Positions 24,188-34,522 of a stretch of 64,000 nucleotides of DNA are shown here, one piece after another; the first letter of the stretch is position 1, and every line of letters begins with the position of its first letter. Position numbers and translations under genes: made by a program. The notes beneath the pieces are model-generated. The model made no database searches. It was not told where the DNA came from and worked only from the letters and a program-made list of their open reading frames with translations. Location of the stretch: NCBI RefSeq assembly GCF_902498995.1, contig NZ_CABVLY010000016.1, positions 1 to 64,000 of the forward strand. The letters run 5' to 3'. The stretch comes from Burkholderia anthina (GTDB lineage Bacteria > Pseudomonadota > Gammaproteobacteria > Burkholderiales > Burkholderiaceae).

Positions 24188-27100
24188 ATGAGCAAATGCG
24201 TCGCTTTAGTCGGATTGGCGTTTCGATTTCCTGGAACAGATAGTCGTCACTACTGGAACGACCTGCTCAACGGCAAGGACTGCGTCACCGAAGTCGAAGC
24301 CGGCAGATGGTCGAAAGACGCATATCTGCATCCAGCCAAGGATCATCCGGGTACCGCCTACACGTTCGCCGCAGGTTCGATCGGGGACGTCTCCGGTTTC
24401 GATGCGGATTTCTTCGGCATTTCGCCACGCGAAGCCGCACTGATGGACCCGCAGCAACGACTGTTGCTGGAACTCGGCTGGGAAAGCATCGAAAGCGCCG
24501 GCATCAAGCCTTCGTCGCTGCGCGGCAGCGACTGCGGCGTGTTCGTCGGTATCGCCAGCGCCGACTATTCGTACCGGATGGCAGACGACCTCGCGACGGT
24601 CGATGCGTCCATGGCGACCGGCAATACGGCCAGCATCGCGGCCAACCGCCTGTCCTACGTCTTCGACCTGCGCGGCCCGAGCCTGGCCGTCGATACCGCG
24701 TGCTCGTCGGCGATGGTGGCCTTCCACCTCGCCTGCCGCGCGATCGCCAACGGCGAAATCAGCCACGCAATCGCGGGCGGCGTCAGCCTGCACCTGCATC
24801 CGTACGGTTTCATCACGTTCTCGAAGGCGTCGATGCTGTCGCCCAACGGGCGCTGCAAGGTTTTCGACGCGTCCGGCGACGGCTACGTGCGCTCGGAAGG
24901 CGGCGGCCTGTTCCTGCTGAAGGACTACGACCAGGCCGTGGCCGATGGCGACCGCATCCTCGCCGTCGTGGCCGGCACCGCGGTGAACACCGACGGCCGC
25001 AAGTCCGGCCTGACCGTGCCGAGCGTGGACGCCCAGGCCGCGCTGATGCGCCAGGTCTACGAGCAGGCCGGCATTCCGCCGAGCGCGATCGATTATCTGG
25101 AAGCCCACGGCACCGGCACGCCGGTCGGCGATCCGATCGAAACCCGCGCGATCGGGCAGGCGCTCGGCCAGCGCCGCGCCGCCGATGCGCCGCTGCCGAT
25201 CGGGTCGGTCAAGAGCAACCTCGGCCACCTCGAAGCGGCCTCCGGCGTCGCCGGGCTCGTCAAGGCAATCTATAGCCTCCAGCATCGCGTGGTGCCGGGC
25301 ACGATCGGCATCAAGGAATTCAATCCGAACATCCGCTTCGACGACTGGAACATCGAAGTCCTGACCAAGCCGTATCCGCTGCGCGAAACCGGCACGCTGA
25401 CCATCGGCGTCAATTCGTTCGGTTTCGGCGGCGCCAACGCGCACGTGATCCTGCAAACGCCCGCCGAAGCGGCCGGCACGCCGGATACGCGCGCGGCAGC
25501 GGCGACGACGGCCGCCGTGCCCATGATCGTCACCGGCCGCAGCAGCGCGGCGCTGCAGGCCAACGCCCGCAAGCTTGCCGACACGCTGCGCGGCCCGGAC
25601 GCGCCGGCGCTGTACGACGTCGCGCATGAAGCCGCGCTGCGTCGCGACTGGCACGAAAAGCGCGCGGTGGTGTTCGGCACCGATAGCGAACATGTCGCGC
25701 AACTGCTCGAGCAGCTCGGCGCCGACGATGCGGCGAACCCGTCGATCCACGAAGGCGTCGGCGTGCGCGACGCGCAAGGCCCGGTCTTCGTCTATTCCGG
25801 CAACGGCTCGCAATGGGCGGGGATGGGCAGCAAGCTGCTCGCGCATCCGGTCTTCAAGCAGACGATCGCCGAAATCGATCGCATGTTCGCCGAGCTCGCC
25901 GACTGGTCGCTCAACGCGTTGTTCGAACGCGACGCGCAGGACGGCATCTACGAGCGCACCGAAATCGCGCAGCCCGCGCTGTTCGCGCTGCAGGTCGGCG
26001 TGACGCGCATGCTCGCCGAGCAAGGCGTGCGGCCCACCGCCGTCGTCGGACACAGCGTCGGCGAAGTCGCCGCCGCGTGGGCATGCGGCGCGCTCTCGCT
26101 CGCCGATGCTGTCGCGGTCATCTATCACCGCAGCCAGCAGCAGGGGCTCACGAAGGGCAAGGGACGCATGGCGGCCGTCGGCATCGACGGCATCGCCACC
26201 GCCGCATTGCTCGACGAACTCGGCCTGCAGGACGCGCTGTGCGTCGCCGGCTACAACAGCGCCAAGGGTGCCACGCTGGCCGGCGCGCCGCACGCGCTGG
26301 AGCAGGTCGGCCAGGTGCTCGCCGAGCGCCGCGTGTTCTACAAGCAGCTCGACCTCGATTACGCGTTCCACAGCAGTGCGATGGATCCGATCGAAGCCCC
26401 GCTCAAGCAGGCGCTGGCCCCTATCCGGCCGCAGCGCGCGAGCGTGCCGTTCTTCTCGACCGTCGCCGGCGCCGAGCTCGACGGCACCGCGCTCGATGCC
26501 GACTACTGGTGGCGCAACATTCGCGTGCCGGTGCGCTTCGAGCAGGCGCTCGACAGTCTCGTCACGCAAGGCAGCAACGTGCTGATCGAAGTCGGCCCGG
26601 CGCCCGTGCTGCGCAACTACATCAACGAAACGCTCAAGCAGCACGGCAAGACCGGTCACTGCATCCCGACCGGCCGCCGCACCGACGACGCGCCCGAGCG
26701 CGTGCAGGCAGCCGCCGCGCAAACGCTGATCAGCGGTGCGCCGATCGACTGGACGCGGTTCTTCCCGAGCGACGCGGCCCGCGCCAAACTGCCTTCGTAC
26801 GCATGGCAACGCGAGCGCTACTGGCACCCGGTCACCACCGAGTCGCTGAACCAGCTCGGCCGCCGTCGCGTTCATCCGCTGCTCGGCTACAGGATGACCC
26901 AGCAGACCCAGCCTGCATGGGAAAACCAGCTCGATACGCTGCTCCAGCCGTGGCTCGCCGACCACGTGGTCGGCCACGCGACCGTCTTCCCGGGCTCCGG
27001 CTTCGCGGAAATCGCGCTCGCCGCCGCGCTTCAATGGCACCCCGGCGACCACGCGGACATCGAGGAACTGGAGATTCATGCGCCGCTGCTGCTGTCCGCC

Positions 27101-30100
27101 GCGCCGAGCAAGATCACCCGCCTGTCGCTCGACGAAGGCGACGGCCGCTTCAGGCTGCGCAGCAAGCCAGTCGGCAGCACCGATCCGTGGACCGTGCACG
27201 CCAGCGGCCGCCTGCTGTCGGGCGCGAACGCGCAGCAACTGGCCGAAATCGCGCCGGCGCTGCCCGAACGCGAGCCCGACTTCACCGGCGCCACGCACCT
27301 CGCGCTGACACGCGCGGCCGAACTCGACTACGGCCCGGCCTTCCAGGCCGTGTCGCACGGCTGGCTCGAATCGCCGCAAAGCGTGGTGGCCGTGCTGCAC
27401 GCGCCGCAAGCGCTGGCCGACAGCCTGCCCCACAGCCTGCTGCACCCGGCCCTGCTCGACTGCACGTTCCAGCTCATCATCCAGATGCTGAAGGACGATC
27501 CGTCGCTGGGACAAGGCATCGCGTTCGTGCCGACCCGTATCGGCCGGCTGCGCTGGCGCGCCGGGCAAGGCACGCCGCACCGCGTGCGTGCGCGCCTGCT
27601 GAAGCGGGCGCCGCATTCGCTCACCGCCGAATTCGCGATCTTCGACGAACACGGGCAGCAGATCGCGGCCGTCAGCGAAGCACGCTTTCGTAGCGTGCGC
27701 CTGGCGAAGGCGCACACCGAGCCGCTCTCGTTCCTCGACTACGCCGCCACGCCGAGCCCGCATCCGCAGAGCCAGCAACCCGCGAACACCGCGCTGCGAC
27801 GCAACGCGCTGCAGCCCGCGCTGCGCGCGACGGTCCGCTCCATCGCGACCGACGGCCTGCTCGAACGCTATGCGCAGGAAGTCGATCCACTGCTGGAAAC
27901 GTTGTGCGACCGCTATGCCGCCGAAGCGCTGCTGACGCTGTCGACCGACGGCCGGCTTGACGCCGCCGCGCTCACCGCTTGTCGCGATGCCGCACCGCAC
28001 GCCGCCCCGCTGCTCGACTGGGCGCTCGGCCGCAGCGCGCGCCGCCTGCCGGATTCGCAGGACTGGCAGATCGATGTGCCGCAAGACGACGGCGCCAGCA
28101 CCGGCGACATCTGGAACAGCCTGCTGCGCGAATACCCCGACTACTTCACGCTGGTTCACGCGACCGGCCGTGTCGGCCTGCATCTGCCGGCCCTGCTGAC
28201 CGGCTCGGCCGCGTGGGCCAACGTCTGCCCGCGCGACGTCACGCCCGTCGAGCTCGCGCACTACGTGCTGGGTGATGAAGCGAACCAGCGGCTGTCCGAC
28301 ACGCTGAGCGCGCACCTCGAGAAGGCGCTGGTCGCGCGCGCGCCTGAGCAGCGCGTCGGCATCGTGGAAATCGGCGCCGGCGCATCGCGCGCGACCGCCG
28401 ACCTGTGCCGCCATCTCGATTTCGCGGTTGCAGACTTCAGCTACGCCAGCTCCGAGGATGCAGCGCTCGAACACGCGGAACGCCTGCGCGAGCATTGCCC
28501 GGAGCTGTCGGTCCAGCGGATCGATGCAAGTGCGGCAAGCCCGGGCCGCGATGCCGACCTGATCGTCTTCCATTGCGACTTCGGCAACCCGGATGCGGCC
28601 CGGCTGGCGCTGCAATACGGCGCGAACCGCCTCAAGCCCGGCGGCACGCTGCTGCTGTGGGGCACGCAACCGGCCGCGTGGATGGACTTCATCTTCGGCG
28701 GCAATGCCGCGTGGTGGGCCAAGCGCGCCGACGGCACGCCGGTCTCGCCGCAACGCACGGCCGCCTACTGGCAAACCGAGCTGGCGCAACTCGGCCTCGA
28801 ATGTGACGAGCCGCTGGAACTCGCGCCGGAAAGCGCGTGCGGCCCGTATCTGCTCGCGGCCGGCTTGCCGGTCGAAGCCGCCGCCGTCGCGCAGCCGCAA
28901 CCGCCTCAAGGCGGCTGGCTGATTCTCTCGGATGCGCACACGGCCGGCGAATCCGGCCCCGCACGCAAGCTCGCCGACCATCTGTCGAGCCGTCGCCGCC
29001 TGCCGGTGCGCGTCGAGACCGACGTCACGCCCGAGCAGCTGGATGCGGTACTCCAGCGCGCGCAAGCCGAGCTCGGCGACATTCGCGGCATCGTGCATCT
29101 CGCGGGCCTCGCATACGGCGCGAACCTCGCCGACGGCGACGATCCGCAACGCCTGCTGCAAGCCCAGGTGCAGCGCTGCGCGCTGGCCGCCGGGCTCGCA
29201 TCGGCGTGCGAGCGCGCGGGCCTGAAGACCACGCTGTGGCTGCTGACGGCCGGCGCCGCACCGTTCCTGCCGAGCGCGCCGAGCAGCCGCTACGCGACGC
29301 TGAACGACGCTTCGCTGTGGCTGTACGGCCGTACGATGATCAACGAGGCCGCCGGATTCGACGTTCGCCTCGTCGACCTGCCGCAAACCGAACCGGTGCC
29401 GCTCGACGCGCTCGCGCGCGAGCTGCTGTGGCCGGACGGTGAACAGGAAGTCGCGCTCGGCGCAGCGGGCGAGCGCTATGCGCCGCGTCTGCGCAAGAAT
29501 CCGCGCCCGCATTCCGCAGCGCCGGCGACACCCGCTTCCGCGACCGATACCGCGCTGCGTCTCGGCTTCGAAGTGCCCGGCCAGTTGCGCAACCTGCGCT
29601 GGGAAGCCCATACGCTGCCCGACGTGCGCGAGGACGAGCTGCAGATCCGCGTCGAAGCCACCGGCCTGAATTTCCGCGACGTGATGTACACGCTGGGCCT
29701 GCTGTCCGACGAAGCGATCGAAAACGGCTTTGCCGGACCGACGCTCGGGCTCGAGTTCTCGGGCGTCGTCGAGCGCGTCGGCCGCAAGGTCACCGGATAC
29801 AAGCCGGGCGACGCCGTCGTCGGCTTCGGGCCGGCCAGCTTCGGCAACCGCGTCGTCACGCAGTCGAGCGCGCTGTCGCACATTCCGCGCAGCCTGTCGT
29901 TCGAGGCCGCGGCCACCATTCCGAGCACGTTCTTCACCGTCTACTACGCGTTCCACCACCTCGCCCGGCTCGAGCCCGGCGAGCGCGTGCTGATCCACGG
30001 CGCGGCCGGCGGCGTCGGCATCGCCGCGATCCAGTTCGCACAATGGATCGGCGCGGAGATTCACGCGAGCGCAGGCTCGGACGAGAAGCGCGACTTCCTG

Positions 30101-31825
30101 CGCCTGATGGGCGTGAAGCACATCTACGATTCGCGCTCGCTCGAGTTCGCCGACGAGATCCTCGCCGCGACCGATGGCGAAGGCGTCGACGTCGTGCTCA
30201 ATTCGCTCGCGGGCGAAGCCATCAACCGCAACCTGCGCGCGCTCAAGCCGTTCGGCCGCTTCCTGGAACTCGGCAAACGCGACTTCTACGAAAACACGCG
30301 CATCGGCCTGCGTCCGTTCCGCAACAACATCAGCTACTTCGGCATCGACGCCGACCAGCTGATGTCGAAGCGCCCGGATCTGACGCGACGCCTGTACGGC
30401 GAGATGATGGCGCTGTTCGAGGAGGGCGTGCTCCGTCCGCTCCCTTATCACGCCTTCGATGCAAACGATATCGTTGACGCGTTCCGCCATATGCAACAGG
30501 CGCGCCAGATCGGCAAGATCGTCGTGACCTATCGTCGCGGCCTGCAGGCAAGCGCGGCGGCACAAACCGCCGCCCCCGCGGACGAGCTGCGTTTGCGCGA
30601 CGAGGCCAGCTATCTCGTCACCGGCGGCCTGTCCGGTTTCGGCCTGCGCACCGCGCAATGGCTGGCCGACAAGGGCGCGCGCCACCTCGTGCTCGCGAGC
30701 CGAAGCGGCCCCGCATCGGACGAGGCAAAGGAAGCGATCGCCGCGCTGCGCGAACGCGGCGTGGACGTGCATGCCGCCGCGTGCGACGTCACCGATCGCG
30801 CGGCGCTCGCCGCGCTGCTCGCGCACGTCGATGCGCACATGCCGCCGCTGCGCGGCATCGTGCACGCCGCGATGGTCATCGACGACGGGCTCGTGCGCGG
30901 CGCAACCGCCGCGCAAATCGAACGCGTGATGGCGCCCAAGATCGTCGGCGCACTGCATCTCGACGAACTCACCTGCGCACTGCCGCTCGACTTCTTCGTG
31001 TTCCACTCGTCGGGCACGACGCTGTTCGGCAACCCGGGGCAATCGAACTACGTGGCCGCCAACGGCTGGCTCGAAGCGCTGGCCCGCCTGCGGCGCGCGC
31101 GCGGGCTTCCCGCGACCAGCCCGCGCTGGGGCGCGATTGCCGATGCCGGCTTCCTCGCGCGCAACCAGAAGGTCAAGGACGCGCTGCAAAACCGCATGGG
31201 CGGCAGCGCCCTGCCCGCCGCGACGGCGCTCGATGCGCTGGAAGACATGCTGCTGGGCAACGTCGGCGACCTCGGCGTGCTCGAACTGGACTGGCGTGCG
31301 CTGTCGCGCTTCCTGCCGAGCGCGCAGACGCCCAAGTTCGCCTGGGTCGCGCGCGACGCGGCAACGTCACATCAGGACGAGGACGGCAGCGACGACGTCG
31401 CCGAGTTGCTGGCCACGCTGAACGACGAGGAACTGCACCCGGCCGTGGTCGACATGATCAAGCACGAAGTCAGCGAGATCCTGCGCGTACCCGCGGACAA
31501 GATCGACCCCGATCGTTCGGTTTACGATATGGGCCTCGATTCGTTGATGGGTGTGGAGCTCGTGGTGGCGCTCGAAAGCCGCTTCGGCGTCCGGCTGCCG
31601 GTGATGGCACTCTCCGAGAGCCCCACCATGACCAAGCTGGCCACGCGGTTGATCGAGGTGCTGCGCGGCGAAGAGCCGGCCGAGCCCGACACCGTTGCCC
31701 AGCAGGTTGCGCATGTCGTGGCCCAGCATACCGAGGATGTTTCCAGCGAAGCGATCGCCGAGTTCACCGACGAAATCAAGGCTGCACAAGAAGCCGGCCA
31801 CAAGCCGGAACGCATGATCCGATAA
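24188..31825 (+). CDS. wcbR: Fully reducing iterative type I polyketide synthase (WcbR-like)
   Basis: This is a 2545-aa single-module megasynthase with no thioesterase. Order: KS (about 1-430; VDTACSSA with Cys172, His307, His347); AT (about 530-850; GHSVGE with Ser623, YAFHS with His728, a malonyl-like spelling); DH (about 895-1180; His926 in HVVGHATVFP, Asp1091 in DCTFQ); a methyltransferase-like region (about 1215-1560; VEIGAGAS at 1393); a structural KR-like stretch; ER (about 1785-2120; HGAAGGVG at 1937); KR (about 2140-2370; TGGLSGFG, Tyr2288); ACP (about 2420-2490; GLDSL with Ser2452). The set implies iterative synthesis of a saturated, fatty-acid-like chain. The next gene is an alpha-oxoamine synthase 7 bp away, the pairing seen as wcbR/wcbT in Burkholderia pseudomallei capsule I. 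The symbol is by resemblance, from memory. The product is inferred. Confidence 0.9.
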   Translation: MSKCVALVGLAFRFPGTDSRHYWNDLLNGKDCVTEVEAGRWSKDAYLHPAKDHPGTAYTFAAGSIGDVSGFDADFFGISPREAALMDPQQRLLLELGWESIESAGIKPSSLRGSDCGVFVGIASADYSYRMADDLATVDASMATGNTASIAANRLSYVFDLRGPSLAVDTACSSAMVAFHLACRAIANGEISHAIAGGVSLHLHPYGFITFSKASMLSPNGRCKVFDASGDGYVRSEGGGLFLLKDYDQAVADGDRILAVVAGTAVNTDGRKSGLTVPSVDAQAALMRQVYEQAGIPPSAIDYLEAHGTGTPVGDPIETRAIGQALGQRRAADAPLPIGSVKSNLGHLEAASGVAGLVKAIYSLQHRVVPGTIGIKEFNPNIRFDDWNIEVLTKPYPLRETGTLTIGVNSFGFGGANAHVILQTPAEAAGTPDTRAAAATTAAVPMIVTGRSSAALQANARKLADTLRGPDAPALYDVAHEAALRRDWHEKRAVVFGTDSEHVAQLLEQLGADDAANPSIHEGVGVRDAQGPVFVYSGNGSQWAGMGSKLLAHPVFKQTIAEIDRMFAELADWSLNALFERDAQDGIYERTEIAQPALFALQVGVTRMLAEQGVRPTAVVGHSVGEVAAAWACGALSLADAVAVIYHRSQQQGLTKGKGRMAAVGIDGIATAALLDELGLQDALCVAGYNSAKGATLAGAPHALEQVGQVLAERRVFYKQLDLDYAFHSSAMDPIEAPLKQALAPIRPQRASVPFFSTVAGAELDGTALDADYWWRNIRVPVRFEQALDSLVTQGSNVLIEVGPAPVLRNYINETLKQHGKTGHCIPTGRRTDDAPERVQAAAAQTLISGAPIDWTRFFPSDAARAKLPSYAWQRERYWHPVTTESLNQLGRRRVHPLLGYRMTQQTQPAWENQLDTLLQPWLADHVVGHATVFPGSGFAEIALAAALQWHPGDHADIEELEIHAPLLLSAAPSKITRLSLDEGDGRFRLRSKPVGSTDPWTVHASGRLLSGANAQQLAEIAPALPEREPDFTGATHLALTRAAELDYGPAFQAVSHGWLESPQSVVAVLHAPQALADSLPHSLLHPALLDCTFQLIIQMLKDDPSLGQGIAFVPTRIGRLRWRAGQGTPHRVRARLLKRAPHSLTAEFAIFDEHGQQIAAVSEARFRSVRLAKAHTEPLSFLDYAATPSPHPQSQQPANTALRRNALQPALRATVRSIATDGLLERYAQEVDPLLETLCDRYAAEALLTLSTDGRLDAAALTACRDAAPHAAPLLDWALGRSARRLPDSQDWQIDVPQDDGASTGDIWNSLLREYPDYFTLVHATGRVGLHLPALLTGSAAWANVCPRDVTPVELAHYVLGDEANQRLSDTLSAHLEKALVARAPEQRVGIVEIGAGASRATADLCRHLDFAVADFSYASSEDAALEHAERLREHCPELSVQRIDASAASPGRDADLIVFHCDFGNPDAARLALQYGANRLKPGGTLLLWGTQPAAWMDFIFGGNAAWWAKRADGTPVSPQRTAAYWQTELAQLGLECDEPLELAPESACGPYLLAAGLPVEAAAVAQPQPPQGGWLILSDAHTAGESGPARKLADHLSSRRRLPVRVETDVTPEQLDAVLQRAQAELGDIRGIVHLAGLAYGANLADGDDPQRLLQAQVQRCALAAGLASACERAGLKTTLWLLTAGAAPFLPSAPSSRYATLNDASLWLYGRTMINEAAGFDVRLVDLPQTEPVPLDALARELLWPDGEQEVALGAAGERYAPRLRKNPRPHSAAPATPASATDTALRLGFEVPGQLRNLRWEAHTLPDVREDELQIRVEATGLNFRDVMYTLGLLSDEAIENGFAGPTLGLEFSGVVERVGRKVTGYKPGDAVVGFGPASFGNRVVTQSSALSHIPRSLSFEAAATIPSTFFTVYYAFHHLARLEPGERVLIHGAAGGVGIAAIQFAQWIGAEIHASAGSDEKRDFLRLMGVKHIYDSRSLEFADEILAATDGEGVDVVLNSLAGEAINRNLRALKPFGRFLELGKRDFYENTRIGLRPFRNNISYFGIDADQLMSKRPDLTRRLYGEMMALFEEGVLRPLPYHAFDANDIVDAFRHMQQARQIGKIVVTYRRGLQASAAAQTAAPADELRLRDEASYLVTGGLSGFGLRTAQWLADKGARHLVLASRSGPASDEAKEAIAALRERGVDVHAAACDVTDRAALAALLAHVDAHMPPLRGIVHAAMVIDDGLVRGATAAQIERVMAPKIVGALHLDELTCALPLDFFVFHSSGTTLFGNPGQSNYVAANGWLEALARLRRARGLPATSPRWGAIADAGFLARNQKVKDALQNRMGGSALPAATALDALEDMLLGNVGDLGVLELDWRALSRFLPSAQTPKFAWVARDAATSHQDEDGSDDVAELLATLNDEELHPAVVDMIKHEVSEILRVPADKIDPDRSVYDMGLDSLMGVELVVALESRFGVRLPVMALSESPTMTKLATRLIEVLRGEEPAEPDTVAQQVAHVVAQHTEDVSSEAIAEFTDEIKAAQEAGHKPERMIR

Positions 31826-31832
31826 GCGCGAC

Positions 31833-33191
31833 ATGAGCAAGACCAAAACCACCGGACTGCCGGGCCTCACCTCGGCCCTGAAGAACAAGCTCATCCAGCA
31901 GGCGCTCGAGCGCAAGCTGCGTGAAGCCGGGCGCGAGCAGCCCGCGGCCGCGCCGGCGGCGGGCCGCAGGACGGCGGCTTCCGTGCCGGAAGCCTATACG
32001 CGCTTCGACCAGTATCCGGGCTATCGGCAGTTGCGCATCATGAGCGACGGCGCGGCGCGCCTTGGCTTGCGCAGCCCGTTCTTCAAGCTGCATGAAGGGA
32101 CGGCCGGTGCACAAACCCGCATCGGCGGTCACACGTACGTCAATTACGCCAGCTACAACTACCTCGACATGTCGGGCGACCCCGTCGTCTCGCAAGCCGC
32201 GAAAGATGCGATCGACCGCTACGGCACGTCGGTATCCGCGAGCCGCCTGGTGTCAGGCGAACGGCCGATCCACCGCGAGCTCGAACGAGCGCTCGCCGAA
32301 CTGTACGGCGTGGACGACGCCATCACGTTCGTGAGCGGCCATGCGGCCAACGTGACGACGATCGGCTACCTGTTCGGGCCGCGCGATCTCGTCATTCACG
32401 ACGAACTGATCCACAACAGCGTGCTGCAGGGGATCCAGCTGTCGGGCGCGAAGCGCTTTTCGTTCGCGCACAACGACGCCGATGCGCTCGAGCGGCTGCT
32501 GACGGAACAGCGGCATCAGTTCGAGCGCGTGCTGATCGTGCTGGAAGGCATCTACAGCATGGATGGCGACTACCCCGACCTGCCGCGCTTCGTCGACATC
32601 AAGCGCCGTCACCGGGCGTTCCTGATGGTGGACGAGGCCCATTCGCTGGGCGTGATGGGCAAGACGGGGCGCGGGATTCGCGAGCACTTCGGCCTTGCCG
32701 GCGATGCCGTCGACATCTGGATGGGCACGCTGAGCAAATCGCTGGCCGGCTGCGGCGGCTATATTGCCGGCGAGACGGCGCTCATCGAGCATTTGAAATT
32801 TCTGGCGCCGGGGTTCCTGTATAGCGTGGGAATGCCGCCACCGGTCGCGGCCGCTTCGCTCGCAGCGCTGCGGCGCATGCTGGAATTGCCCGAGCGCGTG
32901 GCCGCGCTTCAGGCGCGCGGGCAGTATTTTCTTGCGCAGGCCAAGGCGGTGGGAATCGATACGGGCAGCAGCGCGGGAATTGCTGTCGTTCCGGCGATTC
33001 TCGGCAGCTCGCTACGGGCGACCAAGTGGTCGGACGCCCTGTTCGAACAAGGAATCAATGTGCAGCCCATTCTTTATCCGGCGGTGCCGGAGCAGTCGGC
33101 GCGGTTGAGGTTTTTCATCGCTTGCACGCATAGTGAAGCGCAGATCGACCAGACCGTGCAGGCAATGAAGGGGTTGCTCGAGAAACGATAG
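31833..33191 (+). CDS. wcbT: PLP-dependent alpha-oxoamine synthase (BioF/KBL/SPT-like; WcbT-like)
   Basis: This 452-aa protein belongs to the aminotransferase class I/II oxoamine group. The PLP lysine is Lys302 in TLSKSLAGCGGY, the cofactor Asp/His are in DEAHSLG, and YASYNYLDMSGDP is the family N-terminal landmark. A leader of about 100 residues precedes the catalytic core; typical BioF enzymes are near 390 aa. Such enzymes condense an acyl thioester with an amino acid and release CO2. No biotin genes are nearby, and the tight coupling to a thioesterase-less PKS suggests the enzyme unloads the PKS chain. The likely product is a sphingoid-like amino ketone (inference). Confidence 0.88.
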   Translation: MSKTKTTGLPGLTSALKNKLIQQALERKLREAGREQPAAAPAAGRRTAASVPEAYTRFDQYPGYRQLRIMSDGAARLGLRSPFFKLHEGTAGAQTRIGGHTYVNYASYNYLDMSGDPVVSQAAKDAIDRYGTSVSASRLVSGERPIHRELERALAELYGVDDAITFVSGHAANVTTIGYLFGPRDLVIHDELIHNSVLQGIQLSGAKRFSFAHNDADALERLLTEQRHQFERVLIVLEGIYSMDGDYPDLPRFVDIKRRHRAFLMVDEAHSLGVMGKTGRGIREHFGLAGDAVDIWMGTLSKSLAGCGGYIAGETALIEHLKFLAPGFLYSVGMPPPVAAASLAALRRMLELPERVAALQARGQYFLAQAKAVGIDTGSSAGIAVVPAILGSSLRATKWSDALFEQGINVQPILYPAVPEQSARLRFFIACTHSEAQIDQTVQAMKGLLEKR

Positions 33192-33244
33192 TCCCGGTAC
33201 GTTGAGTACGCGGTCCATTCCAATTCCAAATCAATCAACGACTC

Positions 33245-34411
33245 ATGAAAATCGCTATCGCCGGCACCGGCTATGTCGGGCTTTCCAACGGTATCCTGCT
33301 CGCTCAGCACCACGAAGTCGTCGCACTGGACATCGTTCCCGAGAAAGTGGAGATGCTCAATCGCAAGCAGTCTCCGATCATCGATACCGAGATCGAGGAT
33401 TATCTCGCGAACAAGCGCCTGAACTTCCGCGCGACGCTGGACAAGCACGAGGCCTATGAAGGGGCGGACTACGTCATCATCGCCACGCCGACGGACTACG
33501 ATCCGGAGACCAACTACTTCAATACGCGCTCGATCGAAGCCGTGATCAGGGACGTAAAGGCGATCAATCCGCGTGCGGTGATGGTGATCAAGTCGACCGT
33601 GCCGGTCGGATATACGGCGAAGGTTCGACAGGATCTGGATTGCGATCAAGTGATCTTCTCCCCTGAATTCCTGCGCGAAGGTCGCGCGCTGCACGACAAC
33701 CTGCATCCGTCGCGAATCATCGTCGGAGAACAATCGGAACGAGCCAAGGTGTTCGCCGAACTGCTTCAGGAAGGCGCGATCAAGAAGGACATCTCGGTTC
33801 TTTTTACCGACTCGACTGAAGCGGAAGCCATCAAGCTCTTCGCGAATACCTACCTCGCGATGCGTGTGTCGTACTTCAATGAACTCGACACCTACGCGGC
33901 GACGCACGGGCTGGATACGCGGCAGATCATCGACGGGGTTTGCCTTGATCCGCGGATTGGTAGCCATTACAACAATCCGTCGTTCGGCTACGGTGGATAC
34001 TGTCTGCCCAAGGACACCAAGCAGCTCCTCGCCAACTACAAGGCCGTGCCGCAGAACCTGATTCAGGCGATCGTGGCGTCCAATACGACGCGCAAGGACT
34101 TCATCGCTGAAGACGTGCTCCGTCGCAAGCCGAAGGTGGTCGGGATCTATCGCCTCATCATGAAGAGCGGGTCCGACAACTTCCGGGCGTCAAGCATCCA
34201 GGGCGTGATGAAGCGGATCAAGGCGAAGGGCGTGGAGGTCATCGTGTACGAGCCTGCGCTGAAGGAATCGTCATTCTTTCACTCTCGAGTTATCGAAGAT
34301 CTAGAGGCGTTCAAGCAAGAGTCTGACGTAATTATCAGCAATCGAATAGCCACCGCATTAAAGAACGTTTCGGAAAAGATTTATACCCGAGATCTTTTTG
34401 GAAGCGACTAA
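33245..34411 (+). CDS. ugd: UDP-glucose 6-dehydrogenase
   Basis: This 388-aa enzyme is the short bacterial Ugd form. Visible are the NAD motif GTGYVGLS (7-14), the catalytic Cys253 in [13 protein letters not shown], and SPEFLREG. It oxidises UDP-glucose twice to UDP-glucuronate. Its place between the lipid genes and the glycosyltransferases suggests a glucuronate-containing polymer. Codon usage starts to drift to AT-richer triplets near its 3' end, close to the edge of the AT-rich segment. Confidence 0.95.
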   Translation: MKIAIAGTGYVGLSNGILLAQHHEVVALDIVPEKVEMLNRKQSPIIDTEIEDYLANKRLNFRATLDKHEAYEGADYVIIATPTDYDPETNYFNTRSIEAVIRDVKAINPRAVMVIKSTVPVGYTAKVRQDLDCDQVIFSPEFLREGRALHDNLHPSRIIVGEQSERAKVFAELLQEGAIKKDISVLFTDSTEAEAIKLFANTYLAMRVSYFNELDTYAATHGLDTRQIIDGVCLDPRIGSHYNNPSFGYGGYCLPKDTKQLLANYKAVPQNLIQAIVASNTTRKDFIAEDVLRRKPKVVGIYRLIMKSGSDNFRASSIQGVMKRIKAKGVEVIVYEPALKESSFFHSRVIEDLEAFKQESDVIISNRIATALKNVSEKIYTRDLFGSD

Positions 34412-34522
34412 GACCCGACATCTCATCCAAGGCAGCAGCAGAATCACCACTTCAGCATGCGCCTCAGAATTACTCTACGACGAATCGCATTTAAAAATCC
34501 CGAATGTTGGAGAATTTAAAAC

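Noticed and set aside
24206..31189. 2327-codon open frame on the minus strand opposite the PKS
   Set aside because: It is a shadow of high-GC codon use. It has no domain motif, while the plus strand shows complete PKS catalytic sites.
31833..33191. BioF of biotin synthesis
   Set aside because: No bioA, bioB or bioD nearby. The gene is longer than BioF and is coupled to a PKS in a capsule locus.
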